64,000 bases of DNA from Deltaproteobacteria bacterium. Its GTDB lineage: Bacteria; Desulfobacterota; Syntrophobacteria; Syntrophobacterales; Thermodesulforhabdaceae. The stretch covers positions 40,824-104,823 of the forward strand of contig JAFDGW010000001.1 in assembly GCA_019309115.1 (NCBI GenBank). The letters run 5' to 3'. Positions 63,860 to 64,000 of the stretch are shown here, in pieces. The stretch's first letter is position 1. Every line of letters begins with the position of its first letter. The notes under the pieces were generated by a model. The model ran no database searches, was not told the origin of the DNA, and saw nothing but the letters and a program-made list of their open reading frames with translations. The position numbers were made by a program, and so were the translations under genes.

Positions 63860-64000
63860 ATGAAAACGAAAAGAGCAATAGTCTCGGAATTAAACAACTT
63901 GACAGAAGAACAGCAGATAATACTTGGACACCTCACCTACCACGCTGGAAAGCTCTGGAATCAAGCCAACTACCTCGTAAAGAACAGATTAGCAAAACCT
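63860..64000 (+). mobile_element. tnpB: tnpB-like (IS605 OrfB) gene, first 47 codons, cut by window end
   Basis: ATG 63860 opens a frame running off the window. The string LTYHAGKLWNQANYLVKNRL near residues 25-44 matches the N-terminal part of TnpB RNA-guided nucleases of thermophile IS605-family elements. The catalytic RuvC region lies outside the window, so activity cannot be judged. The ribosome site is weak. Confidence 0.7.

Noticed and set aside
1..64000. CRISPR arrays, rRNA operons, prophage
   Set aside because: No regular spaced repeats, rRNA motifs or phage structural genes were seen. The only mobile traces are the IS66 relic and the tnpB element.

Overview
The window reads as chromosomal DNA of an anaerobic, probably thermophilic or thermotolerant, sulfate-reducing bacterium of the Desulfobacterota (inference; a Syntrophobacteria/Thermodesulforhabdus-like relative fits). 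The main reason is a complete dsrMKJOP gene set at the right end. It is preceded by an RnfB-GltD-type flavoprotein and an RsbRD-domain protein. Other pointers are a ferredoxin-dependent indolepyruvate oxidoreductase, an eight-haem cytochrome c, two branched-chain-type ABC importers and Gram-negative LPS heptosyltransferases.

Layout. 1-7.8 kb (+): a compact run of housekeeping genes: end of a histone-deacetylase-family gene, rlmN, hisI, hisG, a TPR lipoprotein, an aminotransferase, engB, a TIM-barrel sugar isomerase-like protein and a D,D-carboxypeptidase. 7.8-8.3 kb (-): an FmdB-type zinc ribbon followed by a very short gene with an in-frame UGA and a SECIS-like hairpin, a candidate selenoprotein. 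8.5-12.5 kb (+): a relic of an acyl-CoA dehydrogenase start, tRNA-Glu, a large periplasmic-sensor hybrid histidine kinase and an exported protein. 12.5-23.8 kb (-): one long overlapping operon, iorA-iorB-livH-livMG-livF-paaK-livK-waaF-waaC-kinase. It is headed by a promoter, a short leader peptide with five Trp codons and a terminator/antiterminator pair, i.e. a classic tryptophan attenuator on genes not normally under such control. 23.8-30.3 kb (+): a PIN-like/DegT aminotransferase fusion and a second livKHMGF set. 30.3-34.4 kb (-): a degenerate KptA-like protein, a second HDAC-family protein and the eight-haem cytochrome. 34.4-35.7 kb: a wrecked IS66-type transposase. 35.7-44.5 kb (+): ECF-type (Ni/Co-like) transporter parts, murJ, a PilZ protein and hrcA-grpE-dnaK under a CIRCE-like element. 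44.6-54.7 kb (-): a nine-gene operon of exported and envelope proteins, including an exported WD40-caspase fusion and a TPR-OmpA-CsgG-like fusion. 55-63.3 kb (+): the sulfate-respiration electron-transfer cluster. 63.3-64 kb: a structured RNA resembling the right end of an IS200/IS605 element and the start of a tnpB gene.

How it fits together. The dsr cluster would pass electrons between the membrane quinone pool or periplasm and cytoplasmic sulfite reduction. The RnfB-GltD protein could link NAD(P)H or ferredoxin to it. The ior-liv-paaK operon can in principle take up aromatic compounds and interconvert aryl-pyruvate and aryl-acetyl-CoA. Its Trp attenuator suggests induction by Trp starvation, which would favour a role in tryptophan or indoleacetate salvage over simple catabolism (inference).

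The three observations I consider most worth following are the Trp attenuator on the ior operon, the FmdB-linked candidate selenoprotein, and the exported WD40-caspase operon. All calls come from reading the sequence. No database search was run.
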